Both the position numbers and the translations under genes were made by a program. The notes beneath the pieces were generated by a model. That model ran no database searches, was not told the origin of the DNA, and saw only the letters and a program-made list of their open reading frames with translations. DNA of 64,000 nt, taken from DTU053 sp012520115 (lineage in GTDB: Bacteria; Bacillota; Clostridia; Oscillospirales; Acutalibacteraceae). Shown here piece after piece: positions 49,478 to 58,479 of the stretch. Numbering within the stretch: position 1 is the first letter of the stretch; each line of letters opens with the position of its first letter. Location of the stretch: the NCBI GenBank assembly GCA_050953725.1, contig JBMNNB010000003.1, positions 496,001-560,000 on the forward strand. Reading direction: 5' to 3'.

Positions 49478-51237
49478 GCGGACACCTCCTCTTCCAGGTG
49501 CTGGGAGCGGACAATGTCACGGTATATTTCGCAGCTTTCCAGAAGCTCTGAATGTGTGCCCATACCCGCAATCTCGCCCTTGTCCATGACGATGATACGG
49601 TCAGCGTCAAGAATGGTGCTTACACGCTGGGCGACGATTATGATATTGGAATAGCTCAGATGCTCCTTTATTGCGGCTCTGAGTCTTGCATCGGTTGTCA
49701 GGTCAAGGGCGGAGAAGCTGTCGTCAAAAATGCAGATATCAGCACCTCTGATAATCGCCCTTGCGATTGCAAGCCTTTGCTTCTGGCCGCCTGAGAGGTT
49801 CGTTCCGCTCTGAGAAATGAGATTCTGGGTCTTTTCGGGCAGAGAGTCAACAAAGGTCTTTGCCTGTGCTATTTCAAGAGCCCACATAATCTCGTCCTCG
49901 GTTGCGTCCTCCTTGCCGAAGCGCAGGTTGTCCTCAACGGTGCCGCTGAAGAGGAAGGCCTTCTGCGGAATGAAGGCAAGGCGGGAGTGCAGCTCGTCAA
50001 AGGGCAGCTCCCTGATATCGACCCCGTCAAGCAGAATCTGACCCTCGGTCACGTCATAAAGGCGGGGAATGAGATTAATAAGCGTGGTCTTGCCGCTGCC
50101 CGTAGCGCCGATGACCGCAGTTACCTCGCCGGGGCTGCATTTAAAGCTGATATTCCTGACCGCCGGCACATCCGAGCCGGGGTATGAATAGCTGACATTA
50201 ATAAACTCCAGAACGCCCTTGCGCTTTTCGGGCTCAATGAGTGAGGGCTTGTCGGTCTCCGTAACGATGGGCTCTAAATCGAGCACCTCGTTGATTCTCT
50301 TTAAGGAAATCCTTGCCTTGGGTATTGCTATAAAAATCGTAGCCGCCATGCTTATGGCAAATACCACAAGACCGATGTACACGACAAAGGCCTGAAGGTT
50401 GCCTATGGTGGCGTTGATTCTTTCGGCATCCGCTACGGCGTCGAGCTTTGCTATGTTGTTGCTGGCAACCCACAAAAGCGACGCCATAAGGCCGTAGATT
50501 ATAAACAGACCAACGGGCATGAGTCCCGCCATAAAGCGGTTAATCGTAAGGCTTATATCGGTCAGCTCAAGGTTTGCCTGAGCAAAGCGCTTGTCCTCAT
50601 GCTCGATTCGGTTAAAGGCCCTGATGACCCTTATGCCCGTAATCTTTTCCCTGACTATTTTGTTAAGCTGGTCGGTCTTTTTCTGCATAAGGGCAAATTT
50701 CGGCGACAGGAACATATAAAGTATAATCGCCACAACGGCAACAATGGGGATGATGATAAAGAGGATTTTTGTCAGCTCCGGGTTCATCTTAATGGACATA
50801 ACAAGGCCGCCCACCAGTAAGATAGGCACCGTTACGAGCACTCTGAGTCCCGAAAGTATGAAATCCTGTATACCTCTGATGTCGTTAGTGGTTCTTGTTA
50901 TAAGAGAGGGGACGCCGATTTTGTCGATGTCGCTCTGGGAAAGACTTTCGACCTTGTGAAAGACCTCACGCCTTAAAACCATTGCATAGCCGGATGAGGT
51001 CTTGCTGGAGCAGTAGCTGTTAATAATGGAAACGACAGCGCCAAAGGCTGAAACCGCAAGCATCATGAGACCCTTGTTTCTTATCGTATCCAGGTCTGCC
51101 TTCATGATACCCTCGTTAACAAGGTCTGCAGTCAGCGCCGGAAGTACGAGCTGCATGGCGTTTGAAAGCAGAACCATAAACAGCGAAAGGGCCAGCAAAC
51201 CCGCATAGGGTTTAAGCAATTTGAAAAGCCTTATCAA
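49474..51237 (-). CDS. Heterodimeric ABC exporter subunit A
   Basis: A 587-residue half-transporter with six membrane helices (about 15-300) and an ATPase with Walker A GATGSGKTT, signature LSGGQKQR and Walker B ICIFDDSFSALD, where Asp replaces the usual catalytic Glu. Paired with the next gene, which keeps Glu, this gives one degenerate and one normal site, as in known heterodimers. TTG start behind GGAGAG. Confidence 0.88.
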   Translation of the reverse strand: MIRLFKLLKPYAGLLALSLFMVLLSNAMQLVLPALTADLVNEGIMKADLDTIRNKGLMMLAVSAFGAVVSIINSYCSSKTSSGYAMVLRREVFHKVESLSQSDIDKIGVPSLITRTTNDIRGIQDFILSGLRVLVTVPILLVGGLVMSIKMNPELTKILFIIIPIVAVVAIILYMFLSPKFALMQKKTDQLNKIVREKITGIRVIRAFNRIEHEDKRFAQANLELTDISLTINRFMAGLMPVGLFIIYGLMASLLWVASNNIAKLDAVADAERINATIGNLQAFVVYIGLVVFAISMAATIFIAIPKARISLKRINEVLDLEPIVTETDKPSLIEPEKRKGVLEFINVSYSYPGSDVPAVRNISFKCSPGEVTAVIGATGSGKTTLINLIPRLYDVTEGQILLDGVDIRELPFDELHSRLAFIPQKAFLFSGTVEDNLRFGKEDATEDEIMWALEIAQAKTFVDSLPEKTQNLISQSGTNLSGGQKQRLAIARAIIRGADICIFDDSFSALDLTTDARLRAAIKEHLSYSNIIIVAQRVSTILDADRIIVMDKGEIAGMGTHSELLESCEIYRDIVRSQHLEEEVSA

Positions 51238-51345
51238 GGATAACTCTCCTTTATTGTTTCAAAAAGTATCTTCGCAATCTCTTAAATGATACCATTTGAA
51301 ACCGATTATTACAAGCATTTTTGTTTTTGGGGTCTGTTTTTTGCA

Positions 51346-52005
51346 TTATTTGCTATTATCTGCCGGCAAGTCCAATAAATATTCCCTGATTTTATTTATT
51401 GCGGCGGCAGTATCAAAGCTTTTTTTGTATTCCTCGTCTGCATTTTTTATAAACTCAGGGTCATAGGACACATCCGTATCCTCGTCGAGCATTAAGAATA
51501 CCTTCTCAATGCCTTCAGTTAAAAGCCCCAAATGCCGCAGGGCCTCGACTGCCGTATTCGTGACGGGTTTTCCGTTGTTTCTGAAGAAGTGACTTAAGTT
51601 TGTTTCGCTGTCAGTGAGAAAAATATCAAGGCTGTAAACATATCTGTCCTTTTCGGAAAAGGTCTCAAACAGGGCAACAGGGTCCTCGGCCTTCTCGACT
51701 TTAGCCTGCACCGCTATGGCAAGACCCGCTATCAGTTCCCTCGGCTCTGCGCTTTTTAGAAAAGCCTCGTCTGCGTCCTTAAAGGCCCTGTACAGCTGCC
51801 TGTCCTTTTCAATAAGGGCGTTCTGGGCATTTATAATTGCCTGACGCTTTTTATAAGCCCTGCCCGCCTTTATGCAGACAAAAACAGTAATGACCGAAAC
51901 CACAGCGAAGGCGAGCCAAATAAGCACCATGGCCTTATCGTCGGAAAGCTGTGAGCTTAACGCAATAAGACCCGTGCTATATATACTTAAACAATCTAAA
52001 AGCAT
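51346..52005 (-). CDS. Membrane-anchored hypothetical protein
   Basis: A 219-residue protein. One transmembrane helix lies at about residues 25-47 (VLIWLAFAVVSVITVFVCIK), followed by a basic stretch and a helical, charged soluble part rich in Asp and Glu. I recognise no family. GGGAGG precedes the ATG. It sits 17 bp downstream of rsmI and may be co-transcribed with it. Confidence 0.7.
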   Translation of the reverse strand: MLLDCLSIYSTGLIALSSQLSDDKAMVLIWLAFAVVSVITVFVCIKAGRAYKKRQAIINAQNALIEKDRQLYRAFKDADEAFLKSAEPRELIAGLAIAVQAKVEKAEDPVALFETFSEKDRYVYSLDIFLTDSETNLSHFFRNNGKPVTNTAVEALRHLGLLTEGIEKVFLMLDEDTDVSYDPEFIKNADEEYKKSFDTAAAINKIREYLLDLPADNSK

Positions 52006-52022
52006 TTTTCCTCCCGTTGTGC

Positions 52023-52856
52023 TTACTCTGAAGTCAAGAGTCTGTATATATCGCCTTTTTTAAGCCCGCTCTCCTTTGCCGCTCTTTTGGCGGCCTCTGT
52101 GGGGCTGAATCCTTCTTCTACATATTCCCTTGCCATTTCTGCGGCTTCTTCGAGCGTTTTAGGCTCGGCGTCGCTTTGTGATGAGTCCCTGCCCTCAATT
52201 ATCAGCACAAACTCGCCCTTGGGCTTTTCAACCGAATACTTCTCTGCGGCGGCTGCAAGGCTTGTACGCTCAACCTGCTCATGTATCTTCGTAAGCTCCT
52301 TAACAAGGGCTATGCGCCTGTCGCCCAAAGCTTCGTGCAGGTCCTTTAAGGTATAGGGCAGCTTGTGGGGAGCTTCGTAAAAGACCATGGTTCTGCTTTC
52401 ATTCCTGATTTCCTCAAGGTGCTTACGTCTGCTGCTTTTGTTGACACTGAGGAAACCCTCAAAGCTGAAGCGTGAGACATTTAGCCCGCTTATCGAAAGA
52501 GCGGTGATTACTGCGCTGGGGCCGGGAACGGTTTCGACGGGTATGCCCCTCTCATGGCAGATGTCCACAAGCTCCATGCCGGGGTCTGAAATGCAGGGCA
52601 TGCCCGCATCACTGACAAGGGCGCAGCTTTCGCCCGATGAAATTCTGTCGGCGATTGCCTCTGTTTTCTGGAATTTATTATGCTCGTGATAGCTGACAAG
52701 GGGCTTTTTTATTTCAAAGTGGTTTAATAGCTTTAACGTGACCCTCGTATCCTCGGCGGCTATAAAGTCGCATTCCCGAAGGGTTCTCAGCGCCCTTTCG
52801 GAAATATCGCCTAAGTTGCCTATGGGGGTCCCCACTATAAAAAGCTTGCCGCTCAT
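52023..52856 (-). CDS. rsmI: 16S rRNA (cytidine-1402-2'-O)-methyltransferase RsmI
   Basis: A 277-residue SAM-dependent enzyme that methylates the ribose of C1402 in the 30S decoding site. It has the tetrapyrrole-methylase-like fold with IVGTPIGNLGDISERAL at the start, AAEDTRVT, SDAGMPCISDPG and VPGPSAVITALSISGL. Length matches the family. Its ATG overlaps the stop codon of the methyltransferase gene upstream by 4 bp. Confidence 0.95.
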   Translation of the reverse strand: MSGKLFIVGTPIGNLGDISERALRTLRECDFIAAEDTRVTLKLLNHFEIKKPLVSYHEHNKFQKTEAIADRISSGESCALVSDAGMPCISDPGMELVDICHERGIPVETVPGPSAVITALSISGLNVSRFSFEGFLSVNKSSRRKHLEEIRNESRTMVFYEAPHKLPYTLKDLHEALGDRRIALVKELTKIHEQVERTSLAAAAEKYSVEKPKGEFVLIIEGRDSSQSDAEPKTLEEAAEMAREYVEEGFSPTEAAKRAAKESGLKKGDIYRLLTSE

Positions 52857-53671
52857 TCTTCGTCGCTCCTGTATCTCATATTGAAATCCTTCATTTTGAG
52901 ATACTCCGAGAGCACCTCTTTCATTTCCTCAGAGTCCCCATTGCCGTTGTCGGTCAGCACCAAATCAGGCAGGACATTCAGCGAGGGCTTGCCGCCCCGC
53001 CTGCCCTCAATGAGCATCAGATAGGGCTTGTCCTCGGTCTTACGCTTTGCAAAGCGAAGCCTTTTCGGCTCCATGGAGTATTTACGCATTAAGTCGACCG
53101 CATCGCAAAGCCTGTCGGGGGGCAGGCACATGCAGAACCTGCCGCCGAAACGCAAAAGCGAAGCGGCTGCCATGCAGACCTCCTCAAGACTGCACTCGAG
53201 GGCATGCCTTGCGGTCATTCTTGCGGCGTCGTCTGACAGTATGCCGCCCCCTGCCTTGAAATACGGGGGATTCATGGTCACAAGGTCAAACTCGCCGAAG
53301 GGCAGAACACCCTTTAGATTTCTTAAATCCGCAACTATCGGCACCACGCTTTTTTCAGGCTCGTTCAGCTTAATTGCGCTTTCAAGCTGCCTGATTGCCG
53401 CCTCCTGAATATCCACTGCGGCGATATAGGCTGTAATGCCCCTCGAACGCCAGTACAAGGGGATAATGCCGCAGCCCGTACCCAAGTCGCATATTCTGTC
53501 GGTGTTTTTAGGCTCGGCAAAATAGGCAAGCAGTAAAGCGTCGGTGCCGAAGCCGTGCTCACGGGACACGACGACACAAACGCCGCCCCCTATGGCCTCG
53601 GTGCGCCAAGTCGGCTCTGCGCCTTTGTCCGTTATATTCTGTATAATATCTTCTCTGCCGCTTAAAGACAA
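52853..53671 (-). CDS. TrmN6-like tRNA/rRNA adenine methyltransferase
   Basis: A 272-residue class I methyltransferase. The SAM motif is ICDLGTGCGIIPL and the catalytic motif VTMNPPYF, typical of N6-adenine methylation. The closest group is TrmN6, which modifies A37 of tRNA1(Val). The neighbour rsmI supports an RNA target. TTG start behind AGGAGAG. It lies 12 bp past the htrA stop codon. Confidence 0.85.
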   Translation of the reverse strand: MSLSGREDIIQNITDKGAEPTWRTEAIGGGVCVVVSREHGFGTDALLLAYFAEPKNTDRICDLGTGCGIIPLYWRSRGITAYIAAVDIQEAAIRQLESAIKLNEPEKSVVPIVADLRNLKGVLPFGEFDLVTMNPPYFKAGGGILSDDAARMTARHALECSLEEVCMAAASLLRFGGRFCMCLPPDRLCDAVDLMRKYSMEPKRLRFAKRKTEDKPYLMLIEGRRGGKPSLNVLPDLVLTDNGNGDSEEMKEVLSEYLKMKDFNMRYRSDEE

Positions 53672-53683
53672 ATTATTCTCTCC

Positions 53684-54943
53684 TTAAACATCATAGACGT
53701 CGCTGTAAGAGGTGCGGGGCTTCTTAGTCGGCACAAGCTCGCCCAAGGTGACGGTCACGGTCGTGCCTCCGCCGCTTCGGGATACAGTCAGGCTGACCTG
53801 GTCGCCGGTTTTTAAGCCCTGAAGCTCCGTTTTAAGCTCCGCAACGTTTTTTATGGCCTTGCCGTTCACTGCGGTTATGACGTCCTTGTTCTGTATACCC
53901 GCCTTCGCTGCGGGGCCGTTTACGTCGAGGTCCACAATATAAGCTCCCATGGGGATTTTATACTGAAGGGACAAGAGGTTCGTCACCGTCTGGACGGAAA
54001 GACCCAGATAGGGCTTATTCTTAACATAGCCGTATCTGATAATATCGTTTAATTTCGTTTTTATGTCGTCAATGGGGATGAAGAAGCCGAGGGATTCAAT
54101 CGACTCGGAGGCGTATTTTGCGGCGACAACGCCCACCACCGCTCCGTTCTCGTCAAAGACGGGGCCGCCGGAGTTGCCCGCATTTATGGCGGCGTCGGTC
54201 TGGAACATATTTATAATATAGCTGCCCGTGTCTATTTTTCTGTTAAGGCCGCTTACAACGCCCTGCGAAAGGGTCTGACTTAGCTCACCGAGGGGATTGC
54301 CGATTATATAAAGCCTGTCGCCGACGCTCAATTCCGATGAGCTGCCCACGTTGACCGGCTGCAAATCGGCTGAATTCACCTTAATGACGGCGATGTCGTT
54401 TTCCTCATCAAAGCCTACAAGCTTTGCGTCAAGCTCCTTGTTGTCGTAAAGAGTCACCTTAATGCTCTTTGCGCCCTCTACAACATGGTAGTTTGTAATG
54501 ATATGCCCGTTTTTATTGAATATGAAGCCGGAGCCGGAGCCTGTACCCTCACGGGTTACGGTGCCGAGCAGTCCTGAGGTCTTGTATTCCACAACGGTCT
54601 TGATGGCAACCACGCTGCTGACGGTCTTGTTGAATATCTCCTTTGCGGAAAGGGATATCGGCGGGCTTGTTGTAGCTTCCGCCACGGGCTGTGTAGGCGC
54701 CTCTGTCGGCGGCTCTGTAAGTATGGCTGTCGTTTCCTCCGCCGTGGTTTCGTCCGCAAGGGTGGGAGGCATTGTTAAAATCTCGCCCTCGTCGGGCTCG
54801 TCCTTCTGCAGCTCGAGCATTTTACTGCCCCATATTCTATATGCGGTAGCAGCACCCGCAGCGCCGCCCGCTGCGGAGCAGACAATGCACAGCGCAACGA
54901 TTAGTGCCGCTATCTTTAATTTTCCCTTTGAATCGGTTCTCAT
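53684..54943 (-). CDS. htrA: HtrA-like serine protease with PDZ domain
   Basis: A 419-residue envelope quality-control protease. A short N-terminal membrane segment (about 11-33) acts as anchor, followed by a Thr/Pro/Glu-rich linker (55-95). The trypsin-like domain carries the triad His153 (ITNYHVVEG), Asp183 (ENDIAVIKV) and Ser258 (AGNSGGPV). One PDZ domain follows (about 305-405). Length fits HtrA-type proteins of Firmicutes. Its active site should face outward. Confidence 0.93.
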   Translation of the reverse strand: MRTDSKGKLKIAALIVALCIVCSAAGGAAGAATAYRIWGSKMLELQKDEPDEGEILTMPPTLADETTAEETTAILTEPPTEAPTQPVAEATTSPPISLSAKEIFNKTVSSVVAIKTVVEYKTSGLLGTVTREGTGSGSGFIFNKNGHIITNYHVVEGAKSIKVTLYDNKELDAKLVGFDEENDIAVIKVNSADLQPVNVGSSSELSVGDRLYIIGNPLGELSQTLSQGVVSGLNRKIDTGSYIINMFQTDAAINAGNSGGPVFDENGAVVGVVAAKYASESIESLGFFIPIDDIKTKLNDIIRYGYVKNKPYLGLSVQTVTNLLSLQYKIPMGAYIVDLDVNGPAAKAGIQNKDVITAVNGKAIKNVAELKTELQGLKTGDQVSLTVSRSGGGTTVTVTLGELVPTKKPRTSYSDVYDV

Positions 54944-55054
54944 ATTCTCACCCGTTTAACTGCCGCAAAAGCAGGGCTTCATTATTATACACTATTAAAT
55001 GTAAAATCCTGGCCTTTTGTTGTAAACAGTTTATTTCATTTTTGTGAATTAGAG

Positions 55055-55297
55055 CTACTTTATAAGCTCGTACATCAGTGCGGCGCTTTCCTTTGTGGCA
55101 TGCTCGCTGACAGCAAGCACCCTTGCTTTTATTACATTGGAACCTGTTCTTATCTCTATTATATCCCCGACCTTAACTTCAAGGGAAGCCCTTGCAACCT
55201 TGCCGTTGACCTCAACATGCTTTGCGTCGCAGAGCTCGTTTGCTACGGTACGCCTTTTTACAAGTCGGGAAACCTTTAAATATTTATCAAGACGCAT
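55055..55297 (-). CDS. rqcP: S4-domain RNA-binding protein RqcP/YabO-like
   Basis: An 80-residue protein that is almost entirely one S4 domain (MRLDKYLKVSRLVKRRTVAN, then VNGKVARASLEVKVGD). RqcP (YabO) helps RqcH add alanine tails to stalled nascent chains in ribosome quality control. Its place after the spoVB-mazG-hup series matches the yab gene cluster of Bacillus. GGAGG precedes the ATG. Confidence 0.9.
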   Translation of the reverse strand: MRLDKYLKVSRLVKRRTVANELCDAKHVEVNGKVARASLEVKVGDIIEIRTGSNVIKARVLAVSEHATKESAALMYELIK

Positions 55298-55316
55298 ATA
55301 ATCCTCCGTTCATAAG

Positions 55317-55353
55317 GAAAAACGGCAAGATAAGCAAAAGCTTGTCCGCCGTT
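55317..55353 (-). terminator. Probable terminator after the HU gene
   Basis: AACGGC and GCCGTT form the base of a hairpin with an inner GACAAGC/GCTTATC pairing (one mismatch) and loop TTTT, followed on the minus strand by T. It lies about 120 nt past the HU stop codon and just before rqcP. Confidence 0.6.
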
Positions 55354-55476
55354 AAATCCTTCTGAAACATATTGTATTTCAGTTCTACGCATTGCCTGCA
55401 AAGCCATGCCGGTTTAACCTGCATGAGCAACCTTACTTAATGCAGACAACCCGCCCAAAACAGCAAATGTAAACAA

Positions 55477-55752
55477 TTATTTATTTACGCTGTCTTTGAG
55501 AGCCTTGCCAGCCTTGAAAGCGGGAACCTTAGCAGCGGGAACTGTAAGCGGCTCGCCTGTCTTGGGATTGCGGCCCTGCTTAGCGGCACGAGCACGAACC
55601 TCGAAGGTTCCGAAGCCGACAAGCTGAACGCTTTCGCCTGCTGCAAGAGCTTCAGAAATAGCGGAGATAACAGCAGAGACCGCTGCATCAGCGTCTTTCT
55701 TTGTAAGCTCAGCCTTAGTTGCTACTGCATTGATAAGATCGGATTTATTCAT
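55477..55752 (-). CDS. hup: HU-family histone-like DNA-binding protein
   Basis: A 91-residue nucleoid protein. The sequence MNKSDLINAVATKAELTKKD and the beta-arm signature GFGTFEVRARAAKQGRNPKTGEP are diagnostic. It binds and bends DNA as a dimer. AGGAGG precedes the ATG. It sits between mazG and rqcP. Confidence 0.96.
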   Translation of the reverse strand: MNKSDLINAVATKAELTKKDADAAVSAVISAISEALAAGESVQLVGFGTFEVRARAAKQGRNPKTGEPLTVPAAKVPAFKAGKALKDSVNK

Positions 55753-55860
55753 CGAATTTCCTCCTTAAAAATTTATCCAAAAGCCGTTAGGCTACGTTTG
55801 GAGTTGTGTTAATGCGGGCATCATAGAAAGTATTCCCGGCTTTGCTAAGGTTTAACCCTG

Positions 55861-56616
55861 TTAAAGCAGGCTTTCGAGGGAGCCCTCCTCGTCTTTTTTT
55901 ACATCCCTGAAGCTCTCTGTAAGGCTTGTACAATATCTTGCCAGAGCGTCCTCCGGGTCGATATTCAGAGCCCGTGAAAGCCGGACCGCCTCGAACAGCA
56001 GCCTGCCTACTTCTTCGGGCAGCTTGTCCGTTTCAGAAATGTCCTTTATTAATGCGGAAAGTTTATTTTTTGACTCCTCTGCGCTTGACTGCCATAGTCC
56101 TGCCTTCTGCGCCTTAGACAGTATCTTGTCGCTTCGCATCAGTGCCGGCAGCTCCGCCGGTATGGCCTCCAGAGCGTCGTATGTGGTGTCTCTTTTCTTC
56201 GTGCGGCGCTTTATCTGCTCCCAGTTTTCTAAGACCTCGGCGCTGCCCCCAACCTCAAGTGTGCCGAAAACATGGGGGTGCCGTTCGATGAGCTTTTTGC
56301 AGATGCCGTCGCAGACCGCCTCAAAATCGAACACGCCCTGCTCGGCTTCCATCTGAGAATGAAAAACAATCTGCAGCAGCAAATCGCCCAATTCCTCGCA
56401 CAAAAGCTCCTTATCGTCCTTATTAATGGCCTCGACGACCTCATAGGTTTCCTCGATAAGGTTCTTTTTTATGCTCTGATGGTTCTGCTCTCTGTCCCAC
56501 GGGCAGCCGTCGGGCGAGCGCAGGATTTCCATTATTCTCAGAAGGTCACTTATATTGTATTTGTCCTTATATTCAAAATTCAAAATAAGTTCAACATCCC
56601 TTAAGGCGAATCTCAA
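55861..56616 (-). CDS. mazG: Nucleoside triphosphate pyrophosphohydrolase MazG
   Basis: About 251 residues. Two MazG-like helical regions are visible: RSPDGCPWDREQNHQSIKKN with EETYEVVEAI and EELGDLLLQIVFHSQ, then a second weaker repeat near the C-terminus. The enzyme hydrolyses NTPs to NMP and PPi and removes non-canonical nucleotides. The start is uncertain: the frame opens with a TTG at 56616 without a clear site, and the true start may lie within the next 15 codons. It follows the SpoVB-like gene. Confidence 0.9.
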   Translation of the reverse strand: MRFALRDVELILNFEYKDKYNISDLLRIMEILRSPDGCPWDREQNHQSIKKNLIEETYEVVEAINKDDKELLCEELGDLLLQIVFHSQMEAEQGVFDFEAVCDGICKKLIERHPHVFGTLEVGGSAEVLENWEQIKRRTKKRDTTYDALEAIPAELPALMRSDKILSKAQKAGLWQSSAEESKNKLSALIKDISETDKLPEEVGRLLFEAVRLSRALNIDPEDALARYCTSLTESFRDVKKDEEGSLESLL

Positions 56617-56682
56617 AAATGAGCTTGCAGATTTTGCATTTTATACTAAATATTAGTTTTATCCGCATGAATTATATTTATA

Positions 56683-58458
56683 TTAACCGATAAATCCATA
56701 TTTTTCAAGTGTTTTGCTTATTTTTTCTCCTCCGGGAATCATATTTAGGTCAGTTTTTGCTATCGCACGGGTGAAAAGCAGGGATAATCCGTATACAACC
56801 ACGGCAATTCCTATGGCAAGAACGGTGCAGACGGTATTGCCGTTAAGTCTCGATGAGGCGTCGCCGAAGTCTATTATGAGGCTTAAAAGGCCGTATGAGG
56901 ACCATGCGGCAAGTCCACAGAGTACAGAGCAGAAGAAGGGCTTTATCAGGATATTGAAGTAATTCAGCTTCACCTTCGTCTCTCTTATGAGGAAGAACAT
57001 GCTGGCGCCTACGATGATAATATAGAAAACCACCGTGCCTATGACTGCGCCGAAGATGTTGAACCTCGGCATACCGACGAATATGAAGTTTACAAGTATC
57101 TTAAACACGGCAGCAACGCCGAGGATTTTCATGGGTATATCCATTCTGCCTATTGCCTGAAGCATATTCGTAATCGGCTGTGACAGGGCTATAAGGAAGG
57201 TGACATAGCCGTAATACGCCATTACGGGAGCGGATATGGACACCGAGGACATACTGCCGTAAAGGATTCTGAGTATCGGCTCCGCAAGCACCGCCATGCC
57301 AATGCCGGCGGGCATAGAGATGAGCATTATGACCCTGATAACCGACTCGACGGAGGTTTTAATGACCCGCTTGTTTCTCAGTGTCCACGCCTCGGACAGC
57401 ACGGGAATTGCGCTTACGCCGAGGGTCATTGTAAAGGCGGGCAGCAGATTCTTAAAGTCCAGAGCCGTCTCATAGGCGCCGTACAGATAGGTTTTAAGGT
57501 CCCCGCCAACTAAGTCTGCGGCGGCGAGGGCAGTTTTATACATTGCCGTTATAATTCCCTCATCCGAGGCTATGGCGTGGCTGAGCCTGAACTGTATGGA
57601 CCATGAATCTATGAAGTTTGTGAGGTTCATTATTATGGTGCTTGCCACGACCGGAACAGCTATACCGATGAGCTGGTATGTAAGCTTCTTTACCGGCAGC
57701 GGCTTTGGCGAGGAGCGAAGCATCGCCTTTGAAATGCCGTCGCTTCTGATTTTGTGCCTCAGCATCAGATATAGAAGGGCAAAGACCGTGCCTATGGTAA
57801 CGCCCGCAACCGCAGCGGCGGCGGCATAGGGGTATGTTGCGCTTAAAGCCTCCGCATTTGTGGTGACTGTTTTGCCGAAAACCTTTTTGCCTGATTCAAA
57901 GCTCTTTATGCCGTAGTCCATTGTAAGCTTTGCCAGCAGAATGCCGAGAATCAGCTTGCCCAGAGCCTCAATGACCTGAGATACGGCGGTGGGGTTCATG
58001 TTCCTGAGTCCCGAATAATAGCCTCGGTACGAAGCCATAAGGCAGCAGAAGTAAATAGAGGGGGCTATGACCAGAATTGAGGGTATGACGGGCATTGTCT
58101 TTATGGACACTGCGTAAGGGTAGGCAAGAATAAACAGTATCACCATGCCCGCAAGGCCGGTCAGAAGGAAGATGCGCTTTGCAATCTTAAACAGCAGCCT
58201 TACATCCCTGTATCTGCCGAGGGCTATGTTCTGGGCCACCAGCTTTGAGATAGCAACTGGCAGACCCGCCATAGCTATGTTGTAGACAGGGATGAATATA
58301 TTATAGGCGGAGCCGAAATAGCCTCTGCCCACCGTGCCGATAAGCGAGGTTATGGGGATTTTGAACAAGGCTCCTATGACCTTAACCAGGGCGGTTGCGA
58401 TTACAAGCACAAGAGCTCCGTTTAAAAGAGATTGTCGCTTCATTCCTTTTTCAGCCAA
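56683..58458 (-). CDS. SpoVB-like polysaccharide/lipid II flippase of the MOP family
   Basis: A 591-residue membrane protein with about 14 hydrophobic segments, starting with SLLNGALVLVIATALVKVIG and PITSLIGTVGRGYFGSAY. Family members flip lipid-linked sugars, such as peptidoglycan or spore-cortex precursors. The place before mazG, hup and rqcP matches the yabM/spoVB-type locus. TTG start behind GAGAGGG. Whether it acts in sporulation or wall growth cannot be read here. Confidence 0.88.
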   Translation of the reverse strand: MAEKGMKRQSLLNGALVLVIATALVKVIGALFKIPITSLIGTVGRGYFGSAYNIFIPVYNIAMAGLPVAISKLVAQNIALGRYRDVRLLFKIAKRIFLLTGLAGMVILFILAYPYAVSIKTMPVIPSILVIAPSIYFCCLMASYRGYYSGLRNMNPTAVSQVIEALGKLILGILLAKLTMDYGIKSFESGKKVFGKTVTTNAEALSATYPYAAAAAVAGVTIGTVFALLYLMLRHKIRSDGISKAMLRSSPKPLPVKKLTYQLIGIAVPVVASTIIMNLTNFIDSWSIQFRLSHAIASDEGIITAMYKTALAAADLVGGDLKTYLYGAYETALDFKNLLPAFTMTLGVSAIPVLSEAWTLRNKRVIKTSVESVIRVIMLISMPAGIGMAVLAEPILRILYGSMSSVSISAPVMAYYGYVTFLIALSQPITNMLQAIGRMDIPMKILGVAAVFKILVNFIFVGMPRFNIFGAVIGTVVFYIIIVGASMFFLIRETKVKLNYFNILIKPFFCSVLCGLAAWSSYGLLSLIIDFGDASSRLNGNTVCTVLAIGIAVVVYGLSLLFTRAIAKTDLNMIPGGEKISKTLEKYGFIG

Positions 58459-58479
58459 ATTAAACCCTCTCTCGTTATT

